Positions 9,905 through 20,265 of a DNA stretch of 64,000 nt are shown here, piece after piece (position 1 is the stretch's first letter; every line of letters starts with the position of its first letter). Below the pieces are notes generated by a model. It was not told the origin of the DNA. It searched no databases and worked only from the letters and a program-made list of their open reading frames with translations. The stretch covers positions 1,462,911 through 1,526,910 of the forward strand of contig CP015028.1 in NCBI GenBank assembly GCA_011455275.1, written 5' to 3'. This DNA comes from Pasteurellaceae bacterium Orientalotternb1 (GTDB taxonomy: Bacteria > Pseudomonadota > Gammaproteobacteria > Enterobacterales > Pasteurellaceae). The position numbers and the translations under genes are program-made.

Positions 9905-10792
9905 TTAGACCGTTTGGCGGAATTTTGCGGGCGAAACCCCGTAGTAGGTTTTAAAGGTTTTACTGAAGTATGTTTCAGATTGATAACCGACCGCTAACGC
10001 CACCGCAAGGATGGATTGAGAACTTTTTTTAAGTAACAAATTTGCTTTTTGCATTCTTAAATCCGTTAAAAACCGCCCGGGTAAATATGCGGTTTTCTGT
10101 TTAAATAAGCGAATAAAACTGGCTCTCGACATCGCACAAAGTTCGGCAAGGCTTTCCATATTCCACGGCTGTTCTGGGGTTAATAGCATTGCATTGATGG
10201 CAGGATACAACCGTTTATCTTGCAACGCCGCTAACACACCTTTGGCTTGATTTTTTTCTAGGTAATCACGGATCAGGTACGTCAGTAAAACGTGACACAG
10301 TGCATCAATCGTAGAACGACTGCCTAAACCCCGATCCGCTTCGTTTTTAAGTAGGTTTAATAATGCTGAAGTGATCTCTGATGAAAGCGATAGTCGCCAA
10401 TATTCTGGCAATTGAAATAAAGGCGATAAATGCCCGTTATAGTAGAAATGGCCACAAAACATTTCAAAATCAAATTCTTTCTCACAATTTGATTTTAATG
10501 TGAGAGCCCCTTGTAGATAATGTGTGATCGGTTGCAATGGCTCGCTAGATAAAATGGCATTCTCTAAATGGTGTGCAACGCCTTGTGGCAAAAACAGTAC
10601 ATCACCTTGGGTTAAATGAAATTGTTGATCTAGCAACTTAACATAACATTCCCCGTGGGACACAAGATGAAAAATGCCGAGTAAATTGGGTTCTTGCGGA
10701 TGATCCACTTGCCAATTGCCACTAAATCGGCATTGGACATCGATTTTCCCTTCTACTTGGGCTAATTGAATCAGTTTATCTAGATAATCCAT
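9905..10792 (-). CDS. AraC-family transcriptional regulator
   Basis: 295 residues. The N-terminal half is a cupin-like sensor (HLVSHGECYVKL, GDVLFLPQGVAHHLE). The C-terminal ~90 residues hold the two AraC helix-turn-helix units (LAELCAMSRASFIRLFK and LAVALAVGYQSETYFSKTFKTYYGVSPAKFR). It is flanked by dmsC and the dmsD-like gene. A role in dms or stress control is likely from position but unproven; the ligand is unknown. Confidence 0.9.
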   Translation of the reverse strand: MDYLDKLIQLAQVEGKIDVQCRFSGNWQVDHPQEPNLLGIFHLVSHGECYVKLLDQQFHLTQGDVLFLPQGVAHHLENAILSSEPLQPITHYLQGALTLKSNCEKEFDFEMFCGHFYYNGHLSPLFQLPEYWRLSLSSEITSALLNLLKNEADRGLGSRSTIDALCHVLLTYLIRDYLEKNQAKGVLAALQDKRLYPAINAMLLTPEQPWNMESLAELCAMSRASFIRLFKQKTAYLPGRFLTDLRMQKANLLLKKSSQSILAVALAVGYQSETYFSKTFKTYYGVSPAKFRQTV

Positions 10793-10860
10793 ACACAGTA
10801 AAAAATAAGACGATAATGCGATAAAATCTACTTTATCATCTCAAAAAAGGCAAGCGAATT

Positions 10861-11453
10861 ATGATTAACAATATTTCTCAATTTGGACGTATTTTAGGCA
10901 GTTTATTTTATACTTCCCCCAACATTCACAAAATAGCCCACTCATTTCACTCTTACAAAAGGGTGAGTGGCAAACTGAGTGTGATTTCATCGACCCCAAA
11001 ATACGCCAGCAAATTCAGTGGCATTTTCGCCAGCCTATCGAACAGATCGAAGAGGAATATCAACGGCTATTCATTGGCCCAGATGCTCTCCCCGCTCCGC
11101 CTTGGGGTTCGGTGTACTTAGATAAAGAGCAAGTCATTTTTGGGGATTCATTATTGGCATTACGCGAATTTATGGCTCAACAGCAAATCACGCTGACCTT
11201 ATCCCAAAATGAACCTGAAGATCATTTCGGGCTTATGTTGATGCTCTCTGCCTATTTAGCGGAACAGCAAGCGGTGAGTTTAGCGGAATTTTTTGCACTT
11301 CACTTACTGCCTTGGGCTTACCGTTTTTTAACGCTAATACAAGCTGAACCTGACAGTTTTTATGTGGGATTAGCTCTTCTCAGCGAACAATTACTGAAAG
11401 CGTGGCAAGCAGAATTGGGCATTCAACCTGAACCACGAGAGCTCTATCGGTAA
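10861..11453 (+). pseudogene. DmsD/TorD-type chaperone, frameshifted
   Basis: TorD/DmsD proteins bind the Tat signal of molybdoenzymes such as DmsA. The gene starts at the ATG at 10861 (MINNISQFGRILGSLFYTSP), then the frame is lost at the C5 run at 10916-10920. In the +1 frame the protein goes on as ISLLQKGEWQTECDF and YQRLFIGPDALPAPPWGS, the latter typical of the family, and continues in the frame open from 11112 to 11453. One added C would restore a protein of about 197 residues. A real mutation, phase variation and a sequencing error are all possible. Confidence 0.85.
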
Positions 11454-11457
11454 GCCT

Positions 11458-12012
11458 ATGAGCCAACAAGATGAGCGTTACGTTCAAGCTTTATTAACCC
11501 ATCGCCACATTTCGAGACGAGGTTTGTTTCGTGGCTTACTAAATGGGGCGAAGCAAGCCTATCAGCAGAATGCTAACACGGTTCAAACACGCCCCACTGC
11601 TCGTCCCCCTCAAGCAGTGGAAGAGCCCCTCTTTATGCACCTTTGTAATGAATGTGGTGATTGTATTCGGGCTTGCCCTTATCGTTTACTGGCTTTCAGC
11701 GAGCATAAAGTGAGCTTAAACATTGATTATTGTGCTTGTGATATGTGCGGGAAATGTCGTGAGGTCTGTACAACAGGTGCATTGGAAAAAGATCGTAAGC
11801 CCGATACTGAACTACGCCCCATCATCGACCATTTATGTTTAAAACAGCGAGGAATGCATTGTCAATTGTGTGAAATACACTGTCCACAAAATGCACTGAA
11901 ATTTGAGGCAACGCAAAAAAAATTAGTCTATAACGAAAAATGTAATGGTTGTGGGGAATGTAAAGTGCAATGCCCTTATGGCTATATCTCGCTTGAAATT
12001 AGCCCCCAATAA
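11458..12012 (+). CDS. NapF-like ferredoxin-type protein
   Basis: 184 residues with four cysteine groups: C63-x2-C-x2-C-x3-CP, a second at residues 92-104, a third at 127-142 (Cys127 then CQLCEIHCP) and CNGCGECKVQCPYG at 162-173. The N-terminus has ISRRGLFRGLL, an Arg pair without a clear export signal, as in NapF. It starts 4 bp after the dmsD-like gene. NapF-type proteins help load iron-sulfur clusters into molybdoenzymes, so here it may serve DmsA. No nap genes are in the window. Confidence 0.88.
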   Translation: MSQQDERYVQALLTHRHISRRGLFRGLLNGAKQAYQQNANTVQTRPTARPPQAVEEPLFMHLCNECGDCIRACPYRLLAFSEHKVSLNIDYCACDMCGKCREVCTTGALEKDRKPDTELRPIIDHLCLKQRGMHCQLCEIHCPQNALKFEATQKKLVYNEKCNGCGECKVQCPYGYISLEISPQ

Positions 12013-12021
12013 ATGGGGGCT
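12001..12021. terminator. Terminator between NapF-like gene and hisC
   Basis: Stem AGCCCCC / GGGGGCT with a 7-base A/T loop, overlapping the stop of the NapF-like gene. Two genes converge here. The U-run is poor on both sides, so efficiency is uncertain. Confidence 0.6.
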
Positions 12022-12031
12022 AGACGATGGG

Positions 12032-13126
12032 TTATTTCAACACATTGAGTAAAGCGGTAAAAAATCGATCGTTTTCTTCGGGTAAACCGATGCTGATGCG
12101 TAGGTGATTTGGCATTCCATAAACGCCGATTGGGCGGACGATCACGCCTTGCTCAAGCAATTTTTGGTAAATCGGGGCAGCGGGCTGGTTGAGATTTACC
12201 GTGATGAAATTCCCTTTTGACGGAATATAATCTAATCCGTTTTCCGTAAAAAATTGTTCGTAGCGAGCCATTTCCAAGCGATTATTTTCAGCGACTTTTT
12301 CAATGAAATCATCATCTTGCATTACCGCAATAGCGGCAGCTAAGGCAAGGCTGTTGCAGTTAAACGGCTGACGCACACGGTTGAATAGATCGGCAATTTC
12401 AGGATTTGAAACGGCATAACCAATCCGTAACCCCGCCAAACCGTAGGCTTTAGACAGCGTGCGACAGATCACTAAATTCGAGTGCTGTTCGAGAAGAGCA
12501 AAGGAATTGACCCGTTCCTGCGGTTCGGTAAATTCCGTGTAGGCTTCGTCCAGCACCACAATCACGTTTTTCGGCACGTTTGCTAAGAAATCTGCAATCT
12601 GTTGATGGCTTAAAAACGTTCCCGTTGGATTATTCGGGTTAGCGAGATAAATCAACTTGGTTTTTGCGGTGATCGAGGCTAAAAAGCCGTCTAAATCGTG
12701 TCCGAAATCGTTGGCAGGAACGACTACCGATTTAGCGTTAATCGCCTGTGCCACAAGGGGATAAACAATAAAGGCATATTGCGAGAAAATAATTTCATCG
12801 CCTTCATTGGCAAAAGTGCGAGCAATCAATTCGAGTAAATCGTTTGAGCCGTTGCCGAGGGTGATTTGGTTCATCGCTACGCCAAATTTTTTCGCCACCC
12901 CCTCTTTAAAATAGAAACCGTTGGCATCGGGATAGCGGGTTAAATCGTCAAGTTGTGCGGAAATCGCCTGTTTGGCACTTTCAGGGAAACCGAACGGGTT
13001 TTCGTTTGAGGCTAATTTCACAATGTTGGCAATGCCGAGTTCACGTTCTAATTCTTCAATCGGTTTACCCGCTTGGTAAGGGGAAAGGGTTTGGACACCT
13101 TTGTTGGCGAGGGTTTTGTATTGCAT
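12032..13126 (-). CDS. hisC: Histidinol-phosphate aminotransferase
   Basis: PLP enzyme of histidine synthesis, making L-histidinol phosphate. With the start at 13126 (MQYKTLANKGVQ) it has 364 residues, the family norm. An AAGGA ribosome site lies 7 bases upstream, while a longer in-frame start would run back into the neighbouring SDR gene. Motifs: LASNENPFG, YANPNNPTGT, the PLP-lysine segment RTLSKAYGLAGLRIGY, and the final LRISIG with the substrate-binding Arg. It is followed by no other his gene here. Confidence 0.95.
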   Translation of the reverse strand: MQYKTLANKGVQTLSPYQAGKPIEELERELGIANIVKLASNENPFGFPESAKQAISAQLDDLTRYPDANGFYFKEGVAKKFGVAMNQITLGNGSNDLLELIARTFANEGDEIIFSQYAFIVYPLVAQAINAKSVVVPANDFGHDLDGFLASITAKTKLIYLANPNNPTGTFLSHQQIADFLANVPKNVIVVLDEAYTEFTEPQERVNSFALLEQHSNLVICRTLSKAYGLAGLRIGYAVSNPEIADLFNRVRQPFNCNSLALAAAIAVMQDDDFIEKVAENNRLEMARYEQFFTENGLDYIPSKGNFITVNLNQPAAPIYQKLLEQGVIVRPIGVYGMPNHLRISIGLPEENDRFFTALLNVLK

Positions 13127-13148
13127 AATTTTCCTTAATAGCTTGTTT

Positions 13149-13907
13149 TTATTTGTTTTTTTGAATAAAAGCAACAATCGGCAGGAGCAAGAAATCAGGG
13201 GTGAAGCGGCTGCTAAATACCATTAATTTATTCAGCCAATTTGGGATAATCACTTTTTTTCCGAAATTCTGCACCGCATATTTCGCCACATCTTCAGCAG
13301 ATTGTACTTTCAAGCGGTCAAATAATTTGGAGTTTTGCAAATTCGCCGCTTTTTCAAATTCCGTTGCGGTGGTGCCTGGGGCAAGAATGGAAATTTTGAT
13401 GTTAGTCTCTTTCAATTCGTAGCTTAACGCTTTGGAAAATGAGGTCACAAATGCTTTAGTCGCATAATAAACGCTCATTTGCGGGCCTGGCATAAAACTC
13501 GCCACCGAAGACACATTGAGAATTTCACCTTGATTGCGGGCTTTCATCGGTTGCAAGTAGAGCTTGGTTAAAATCATCACCGCTTGAATGTTGAGATTGA
13601 CCATCGCCAGTTCACGATCCAAATCGGTTTCTACAAAATCGCCAAACACACCAAAGCCCGCATTGTTAATCAAACGGGCAACCTGCCAGCCATTTTGTTC
13701 AGTGATGTCAAACAATTTTTTGGCATTATTCGGCTCAGACAGATCCATTTCGACAATTTCCACATTGGCATAACGCTGCTGAAATTCTTCCAAAATCGCC
13801 TTACGACGAGCCACCAAAATCAACGGCTCACCTTTTTCTGCATAGATTTTTGCGATTTCATAACCGATGCCCGAAGTCGCACCCGTGATAAGGGTATAAT
13901 GTTTCAT
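13149..13907 (-). CDS. Short-chain dehydrogenase/reductase
   Basis: 252-residue Rossmann-fold SDR. The cofactor loop is TGATSGIG at residues 8-15, then NNAGFG and the catalytic triad Ser (NVSSVASF), Tyr and Lys (YYATKAF). Arg34-35 after the second strand suggests NADP. The C-terminus is hydrophobic and basic (FLLLPIVAFIQKNK). It sits between serC and hisC, 22 bp before hisC, but no substrate can be deduced. Confidence 0.9.
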   Translation of the reverse strand: MKHYTLITGATSGIGYEIAKIYAEKGEPLILVARRKAILEEFQQRYANVEIVEMDLSEPNNAKKLFDITEQNGWQVARLINNAGFGVFGDFVETDLDRELAMVNLNIQAVMILTKLYLQPMKARNQGEILNVSSVASFMPGPQMSVYYATKAFVTSFSKALSYELKETNIKISILAPGTTATEFEKAANLQNSKLFDRLKVQSAEDVAKYAVQNFGKKVIIPNWLNKLMVFSSRFTPDFLLLPIVAFIQKNK

Positions 13908-13937
13908 AAATTCCCCGCATCCCCCTTTTTCAGAGAT

Positions 13938-15017
13938 TTAATTTTCAGCTTCAAATTTCTGCATAAACGCAATCAACGCTTCCACGCCTTCGATTGGCAT
14001 TGCGTTATAGATTGAAGCACGCATTCCACCAAGGACTTTATGACCTTTCAACGCTTGCAAACCACAAGCGGTAGCTTCCGCAACAAATTTTGCATTGAGT
14101 TCCTCATTGCCAGTGGTGAAGGTTACGTTCATCAACGAGCGGTTGGCTTTGGCGACGGTGTTGCGGTAGAACGTACTGCGGTCGAGATAATCATAAAGCA
14201 ACTTGGCTTTGGTTTGGTTACGGGCTTCCGTGGCTAATACACCGCCTGTTGCCAATAGATGTTTGAACACTAATGAACAGAGATACCACGCAAAAGTGGG
14301 TGGCGTGTTGATCATTGAATCGTTCTTCGCCTGCGTTTCATAATTCCAAATCGATGGTGTTTCTTTACGGGCTTTGCCGATTAAATCTTCTCGTACGATC
14401 ACAATGGTGATCCCCGCAGGGCCGAGATTCTTCTGTGCGCCTGCGTAAATAATGCCGAACTGGTTGATGTCGATTTCACGTGAGAGAATGTTCGACGACA
14501 TATCCGCCACCAGCACAGCACTGCCCACTTTCGGCACCTCAAAAATTTCTACGCCGCTAATGGTTTCATTCGGGCAGTAGTGAACATAGTCGTAGTTTTC
14601 CGCGATATCGGAAAAATCTAAATTGCCAATTTTCAGCTCATCACCCTCTGCTAAAATCTGAATTTCATCGACTTCGCAGAACGAACGAGCTTCTTTTGCC
14701 GCCGTTGCCGACCAATGACCGCTGTTGAGATACAAAGCTTTTCCCTTTTCACCAATTAAATTCATCGGGATTGCCGCAAACTGCCCTCTTGCCCCGCCTT
14801 GTAAAAATAGGATTTTGTAGTTATTTGGAATGTGATACAGCGTACGGAAATCCTGCTCCGCTTGGGTGATCAGCTCCATAAACGGCTTGCCACGGTGGCT
14901 TACTTCCATCACCGAAGTGCCAAGCCCTTGCCAGTTCAACAGCTCTTTTTGAGCTTGTTCCAACACCGCCTGCGGCATCATCGCTGGCCCTGCACTGAAA
15001 TTAAATATTTGTGTCAT
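13938..15017 (-). CDS. serC: Phosphoserine aminotransferase
   Basis: 359 residues, the normal length. Makes phosphoserine from 3-phosphohydroxypyruvate and also serves pyridoxal phosphate synthesis. Visible are FSAGPAMMP at the N-terminus, FLQGGARGQFAAIPMNL, and the PLP-lysine site YAGAQKNLGPAG. The C-terminal GGMRASIYNA is also conserved. The next genes on the strand are the SDR and hisC, both with small gaps. Confidence 0.97.
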   Translation of the reverse strand: MTQIFNFSAGPAMMPQAVLEQAQKELLNWQGLGTSVMEVSHRGKPFMELITQAEQDFRTLYHIPNNYKILFLQGGARGQFAAIPMNLIGEKGKALYLNSGHWSATAAKEARSFCEVDEIQILAEGDELKIGNLDFSDIAENYDYVHYCPNETISGVEIFEVPKVGSAVLVADMSSNILSREIDINQFGIIYAGAQKNLGPAGITIVIVREDLIGKARKETPSIWNYETQAKNDSMINTPPTFAWYLCSLVFKHLLATGGVLATEARNQTKAKLLYDYLDRSTFYRNTVAKANRSLMNVTFTTGNEELNAKFVAEATACGLQALKGHKVLGGMRASIYNAMPIEGVEALIAFMQKFEAEN

Positions 15018-15063
15018 TGTGTTTGCCTCTTTATCAATATTTGCAAAATTTTTGCGGGATCTG

Positions 15064-15072
15064 ACCGCTTGT
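15064..15072 (-). repeat. DNA uptake sequence
   Basis: Reverse ACCGCTTGT with GATCTG before it and TTTTGCAAA on the reading strand, in the serC-mukB gap. Confidence 0.75.
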
Positions 15073-15079
15073 AACCGCT

Positions 15080-18000
15080 CTACGCTTGCCCGAATCCTTT
15101 CAATCCAACCACGTGGACATACTCTTGGTTGTTAGCGATTTTCCGCACGAGTTTATAGGTTGTGCCTCGTTCTGGGCTGATGTTTTCTGGAGCGGCGATA
15201 AGGAGCTGCATATCCAAACGTTCACATAGCTCAAACAAGGTGTTGATGGAAGTGGCATCTAAACGGGCAGCTTCATCAAGGAACAATAAGCGAGCTGGCA
15301 GAATGTCTTTGGCACGCAAACGGCGGGATTCTTCTTCCCAACTTTGTACCACCATTAACAAGATTGACATCCCCGTACCAATCGCTTCACCTGTTGAAAG
15401 TGCACTACTTTCGGCACGCATCCAGCCATCAGCACCTCGGAAGGTTTCCACTTCTAAATCGAGATAGTTGCGGTAATCCAACAATTCTTCGCCGATGGTT
15501 TGTGGCGTGCGTTGCCCCATATCGATATGTGGATTGACTCGTTTATAGAGCATTGCCAAGGCTTCCGAGAAACTCAATTTTGCATTGTCAAACAAATCGC
15601 TGTTTTCTTCCCGTTGCGATAACGCATTGAGCAAAATGGCGTGGGTGTCCCGAATATTGACCACCAAACGCACGCCTTTAACCTGACCGAAAGCGATATT
15701 TTGCAAGCCTTGGTTGAGCTGCAAAATGCGGTTTTGTTCACGCTGAATCGTTTTGCGTAAAATATTGGCGACACTTTCCGCACTGATCGCCAATTTTTTC
15801 TCACGGCTGGTTAGCTCATTGGTTAAGCGAGAAAGCTCAATTTCCATCTGTTCAATCGCATCAATCGGATCGTCCGTTTTGATGATGTCTTGGCGAATCC
15901 GCTCACGCAAATGCTGATAAACGGAAATAAAGAACGCCACTTTGTTTTCAGGTTTGCGGCTATCTTCCGAGGCACGCAGGCTGTCTCGCAGATATTCATT
16001 GTCTGCCACTGCTTGTCGCAAGGCACCGAGTGCTTTATCGGAAATTGAACGCAATTCTTCTGCGGACTGATAAGCTAATTCACGGCGATTGAGGCGTTTT
16101 TCCACATCGCTGTTGCGAGACAGTTTCAGCACCAAACACCAGCTGACTTTCGCTTGCACCACAATTTCCCGTTGGGCGTGGTAATCCCGCTCCGCTTTGC
16201 GAACGGCTTTGGTGAGATTGTCCATTTCTGCTTCAATCACGGCGAGCTGTTTATCCAAATAGTGCTTGCGTGAACGCTGTTGGCTCAAGCGTTGCTGAAT
16301 TTCATCACGGCGAGCCGTGGCACGTTCCACCGCTTCAGGATCGTTACGAATGCCGTATTCGTCCATTTCACGCAATAGCTCTTGCAGCATCTGATTTTTC
16401 GCTTCATAAGAGCTACGCAATGCGGTAAACACTTGATTGTATTCGGTAAATTGGCTTTGTGCTTGGCGAAGTTGGGTTTTGTATTGTTCCCGTTCACGTT
16501 GAGCATTTTCCACACGCTGACGCAGCTGTTCGTTCAATGCGGAGCCTTCTGTTCCCACTGTTTCTTGATAGCTGAAATGCAAACGGCGTTGCATAACGTC
16601 AGCCAAGCTAAACACTTTTTGGTTTAGCAATTTTTGTTGCTCAACCGACCGCTTGTAATCCGCTTGTAGCTGCTCAAACTGATGCGGATCACTGCGTAAT
16701 GCCGCAGCAATCGGTTCTAATTGGGTTAAATAGTTGCCATATTGACGGATAAATTGTTCATCGTCTTGAGCTTCCAACAACTGTTCACGGCACTCTTCAA
16801 CACGATCTTGCAGGGTGTCGTCTGCCAGCAAGCTCAATTGCGGCAACACTTTATTTAGCAGTTGCAACTGGGTTTTACTGCTTTCAAGTTGATGGCGAAG
16901 TTGCTGTTCTTGACCGCTTGCGGCGGCTAATTCCCGCTCAATGTCATTACGTTGCTGTGCAAGCTGTTGCATCGCCACTTCAGGATCAGGCTGGAATGCC
17001 AAGGCTAAATGGGTGCCGATAAATTGGCTTAAATGTTGGTGTAAGCGTTGGCATTTCTGCACATCAAAAGCACGTTCTGCGTGTTTTTCAGCGGTTTCAT
17101 CTCGCTCAATTTTCAGTTTTTCTAACTGTTTCTCACGAGATGCCCGCCCGAATACTGCAAATTCAGAGAATGTTGAATAACGCCACTGGCGGTTAGAAAG
17201 CTGCACCACTACGCCATCGCCTAGCTCTTCCACAGGAAAAACGTTGTCATCAAAGGCATTTGGATCGCCTTCGATCAAATAGAGATTATCAGGGCAATCA
17301 TCGAGCTGTGAAAGTTGGGCTTTGGTTGCTTCTAAATCTCTCACCACAATGGCATGGCGAGCTTCACCATAAAGGGCGGAGAAATACGGGGCATCTTCCA
17401 ACGACACATCGTCATACAACTCTGACAGCAGCACGCCGCCAAATTTTTCAGCAAGGTGATTTAAACGGCTGTCTTCCGCCCCGTCTGGTTGACTCAGGCG
17501 AGAAATTTGCTCGTCTAATAACTGTTCACGGCGAGCCAATTCATCACGAGCCAAAGTCGCTTCACGCTCACGGCTCAAGGTATTTTGCATTGCTTGCATC
17601 ACCGCTTGGCTGGTGGCAAAAGTTTCCCCACACTGCTCTTGCAAACGAGAAAGTGCCGATTGTGCCGTATGCCACGCTGGTGCATTTTGAGCAAGTTGTT
17701 GATACTGTTGATTGAATTGCTCACGTTGCTGACGTTGAGTTGAACGCTGATCGAGCAATTCCGCTAATTCTGCTTCCACATCTTCTACTCGGGCTTGTTG
17801 CTCTTCGTAATAGCTTTCGAGATCATCCGCCGTTTCTAACTGCAACTGGGCTTTTTGGTTGAACTCCACTAACAAACGTTCGGCATTTTGTTGCTGATGA
17901 AAACGTTGTTCTAATTCCACCAATTTTTGGCGTAACACCACCGCTTGTTGAGCCTGCGATTTTTGGCTCGGGAAGTTTGAAAGCAATTCACGTGCCACGG

Positions 18001-19540
18001 AATCGGCTTGCAAGCGGTCAGTTTCGCCCACAATTTTGCAAACCAACTCATAGGCTTTATCGAACTGGGTTTTCGCCATATCCGATACCGCCAAACGCTG
18101 CTCTAAATCGAACACGTTGTCAGTGATTTCATCCGCTTGGGCGGCAAATTCAGCGTGATAATCTTCCACATTGTGTAGATCTAACTGCGGCAAGCCACAC
18201 AACTGTTTGGCTTTTTCTAACGCATTAACTGCCTGCTGATATTGCAACGCACGGGTTTGTTGAGCGTCTAATGCCTGTTGATAATCCGCCATTTGAGAAC
18301 GTAGATCTTCGACTAAATCGTCCGCTTCATCGGCTCTGGCTTGCACTTGCTCAACTTTCTCGGCAACTTCTTCTACCGCCATTTGTTGCTCTTCGAGCTT
18401 GCCCGCCAACTCTTCCACTTCGTCTTGATAACGTTCGACTTTTTCTTGATGGCGGAAGGCGTTCATCACTAAATTGAGCTGATGATTGGCATTGTTGTAT
18501 TCCGTTTCTAGCTCCGCTTCTGCTTCACCTAAGTCTTTGACTTCTCGGCTAAATTCGACAAAACGCTGCTGTTCTAATTCGATTTTGGATTTGGCTTGAT
18601 ACCATTCTTGGCGTTTTTCGATTGCCGATTGCACATTGCCACGGCGTTCGTTGGCATTTCGCATATAATCTGCGGAAACGTAGTTGGTCGATTCGGTAAT
18701 CAATTTTTTGAACATATCCCGATCGGATTGAGTGACTTTGATCGCTTCCAAGGTCATTCGGTTTTCACGCAATGCCGATTCCATATCTTGGAACGCTTGT
18801 CGAACGCCCGTATTTTCTGGCAAGAGATAATCCCGCAACGATTTAGTGATCACACTTGAAATCCCGCCGTATAACGAGGCTTCGATCAATTTATAGAATT
18901 TGCTACGGTCGGAAGACGAACGCAACCGTTTTGGGATCACGCCCAAATCGAATAAAAAGCTGTGATAATCGGTGATTGAGCTGTACTGTTTGAATTGCAC
19001 CGCCGAGCCATCAAATTTGTCTTTCAATTCATTTAACGGCAACACACGAGCATTTTTCTCGCCCACCTGCTCGGTTAAAATGGAAATAACAGATTGATTT
19101 TCTTCAATATTTTGAATAGAGAACGAACGAATATCAACTTTTTTATCTCGCCCTGCAATCTGCTGCAAACGCACACCAGTAATAATTCGCTGTTTGCGGG
19201 AGTTTTCGCTTTCCAATACCGCATAACACACGCCCGCCTTCAATTTACCGTACAAACCTTTATCACGAGAGCTGGAAGTTGAACCCGCTTCGGTGGTATT
19301 ACGGAAATTGAGCAAGCTCAAATCAGGGATCAAAGCGGTAACAAAGCCCGCCATTGTGGTCGATTTCCCCGCCCCGTTACCGCCTGATAGCGTTGTCACC
19401 AGTTCGTCTAAATCAAAAGTACGAGCAAAAAAACCGTTCCAGTTAATCAGGGTAAGAGAACGAAACTTCCCTCGAGCCACGCCTTCTGGGCGAGCAAGCG
19501 GTGCGATAGTCTGATTATTTTGCAATTCTACTTGTTCCAT
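15080..19540 (-). CDS. mukB: Chromosome partition protein MukB
   Basis: SMC-like ATPase of the MukBEF condensin, 1486 residues as in other gamma-proteobacteria. The Walker A loop is GGNGAGKS at residues 53-60. Long coiled coils, rich in Gln, Glu and Arg, surround a central hinge. Near the C-terminus are the ABC signature ([14 protein letters not shown]) and Walker [12 protein letters not shown]. Its ATG overlaps the mukE stop by one base (TAATG), so the two are coupled. Composition is typical of the host, unlike the insert upstream. Confidence 0.98.
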   Translation of the reverse strand: MEQVELQNNQTIAPLARPEGVARGKFRSLTLINWNGFFARTFDLDELVTTLSGGNGAGKSTTMAGFVTALIPDLSLLNFRNTTEAGSTSSSRDKGLYGKLKAGVCYAVLESENSRKQRIITGVRLQQIAGRDKKVDIRSFSIQNIEENQSVISILTEQVGEKNARVLPLNELKDKFDGSAVQFKQYSSITDYHSFLFDLGVIPKRLRSSSDRSKFYKLIEASLYGGISSVITKSLRDYLLPENTGVRQAFQDMESALRENRMTLEAIKVTQSDRDMFKKLITESTNYVSADYMRNANERRGNVQSAIEKRQEWYQAKSKIELEQQRFVEFSREVKDLGEAEAELETEYNNANHQLNLVMNAFRHQEKVERYQDEVEELAGKLEEQQMAVEEVAEKVEQVQARADEADDLVEDLRSQMADYQQALDAQQTRALQYQQAVNALEKAKQLCGLPQLDLHNVEDYHAEFAAQADEITDNVFDLEQRLAVSDMAKTQFDKAYELVCKIVGETDRLQADSVARELLSNFPSQKSQAQQAVVLRQKLVELEQRFHQQQNAERLLVEFNQKAQLQLETADDLESYYEEQQARVEDVEAELAELLDQRSTQRQQREQFNQQYQQLAQNAPAWHTAQSALSRLQEQCGETFATSQAVMQAMQNTLSREREATLARDELARREQLLDEQISRLSQPDGAEDSRLNHLAEKFGGVLLSELYDDVSLEDAPYFSALYGEARHAIVVRDLEATKAQLSQLDDCPDNLYLIEGDPNAFDDNVFPVEELGDGVVVQLSNRQWRYSTFSEFAVFGRASREKQLEKLKIERDETAEKHAERAFDVQKCQRLHQHLSQFIGTHLALAFQPDPEVAMQQLAQQRNDIERELAAASGQEQQLRHQLESSKTQLQLLNKVLPQLSLLADDTLQDRVEECREQLLEAQDDEQFIRQYGNYLTQLEPIAAALRSDPHQFEQLQADYKRSVEQQKLLNQKVFSLADVMQRRLHFSYQETVGTEGSALNEQLRQRVENAQREREQYKTQLRQAQSQFTEYNQVFTALRSSYEAKNQMLQELLREMDEYGIRNDPEAVERATARRDEIQQRLSQQRSRKHYLDKQLAVIEAEMDNLTKAVRKAERDYHAQREIVVQAKVSWCLVLKLSRNSDVEKRLNRRELAYQSAEELRSISDKALGALRQAVADNEYLRDSLRASEDSRKPENKVAFFISVYQHLRERIRQDIIKTDDPIDAIEQMEIELSRLTNELTSREKKLAISAESVANILRKTIQREQNRILQLNQGLQNIAFGQVKGVRLVVNIRDTHAILLNALSQREENSDLFDNAKLSFSEALAMLYKRVNPHIDMGQRTPQTIGEELLDYRNYLDLEVETFRGADGWMRAESSALSTGEAIGTGMSILLMVVQSWEEESRRLRAKDILPARLLFLDEAARLDATSINTLFELCERLDMQLLIAAPENISPERGTTYKLVRKIANNQEYVHVVGLKGFGQA

Positions 19541-20265
19541 TATTCTTCACCTTTTTCTTCTATGTCATCGCTGTCTGTTTCATTTGCAAGATCATCGTCA
19601 AAACCGACCGCTTGTTGTTTGAGTAATTCAGGGGTGGTGGCTTCGCCGTCGCGGATTAAGCGTAATTGGGCTTCACGTGGGTCATCGCCTGTTCGTACTT
19701 CTGCACCAAAACGGAATGCCGCTTCGGAAATCACGAATTTTTTGCTGTTTTGATCGCCGATGCGGGTAATGATACCGATACGTTGCAAACGGCGTAATGC
19801 GCCACCCACTTTTTCAGCCAGTTTGGCTTTGTCTAAATCAGAACCCGTTGAACGTGGGTTGATCGCTTTGAGCAATTTGCTTTCATCGGCAAGGTTGAGT
19901 AACTCGTCATAGACATCATCAAAGCTGAAGATCCCTTGCTGTGCCAAGCGTTCAGGGCTTAAATAGAGATAACACAACACTTTGCCGACCAACATTTCCA
20001 TTTCCGACATCGCACTGCGGGCGATAAGCGTGGAGGCTTTCGGACGCAGGTAGAAAAAGCCTTCAGGGGCACGAATCAGCTCAACGTGATAACGGCGGTA
20101 AAATAGCTCAAGTTCCGCTTGGAAATCCATTAAAAAGGCGTGCTCGTCCAAGGCTTCAAGGCTGATGTGTCGCCCTGCTCGCAGTTGACTATCAAGAGCG
20201 GGGAAAATCGGATTGGCAATCGCTTGTGCCAATTTGGTTGGGATAAGATCTTGAGTGTCTGTCAT
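19540..20265 (-). CDS. mukE: Chromosome partition protein MukE
   Basis: 241 residues (E. coli 234). Binds MukF and the MukB head. Ends in an acidic tail ([19 protein letters not shown]). The ATG overlaps the stop of the restriction specificity gene upstream as ATGA, and only a weak AGAGA lies in front. Its translation therefore probably depends on ribosomes leaving that gene, a position normally held by mukF. Confidence 0.96.
   Translation of the reverse strand: MTDTQDLIPTKLAQAIANPIFPALDSQLRAGRHISLEALDEHAFLMDFQAELELFYRRYHVELIRAPEGFFYLRPKASTLIARSAMSEMEMLVGKVLCYLYLSPERLAQQGIFSFDDVYDELLNLADESKLLKAINPRSTGSDLDKAKLAEKVGGALRRLQRIGIITRIGDQNSKKFVISEAAFRFGAEVRTGDDPREAQLRLIRDGEATTPELLKQQAVGFDDDLANETDSDDIEEKGEE

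Noticed and set aside
13127-13177. Longer hisC start at 13177
   Set aside because: It would overlap the SDR gene and adds a Lys/Leu stretch absent from the family; ATG 13126 has a good ribosome site.
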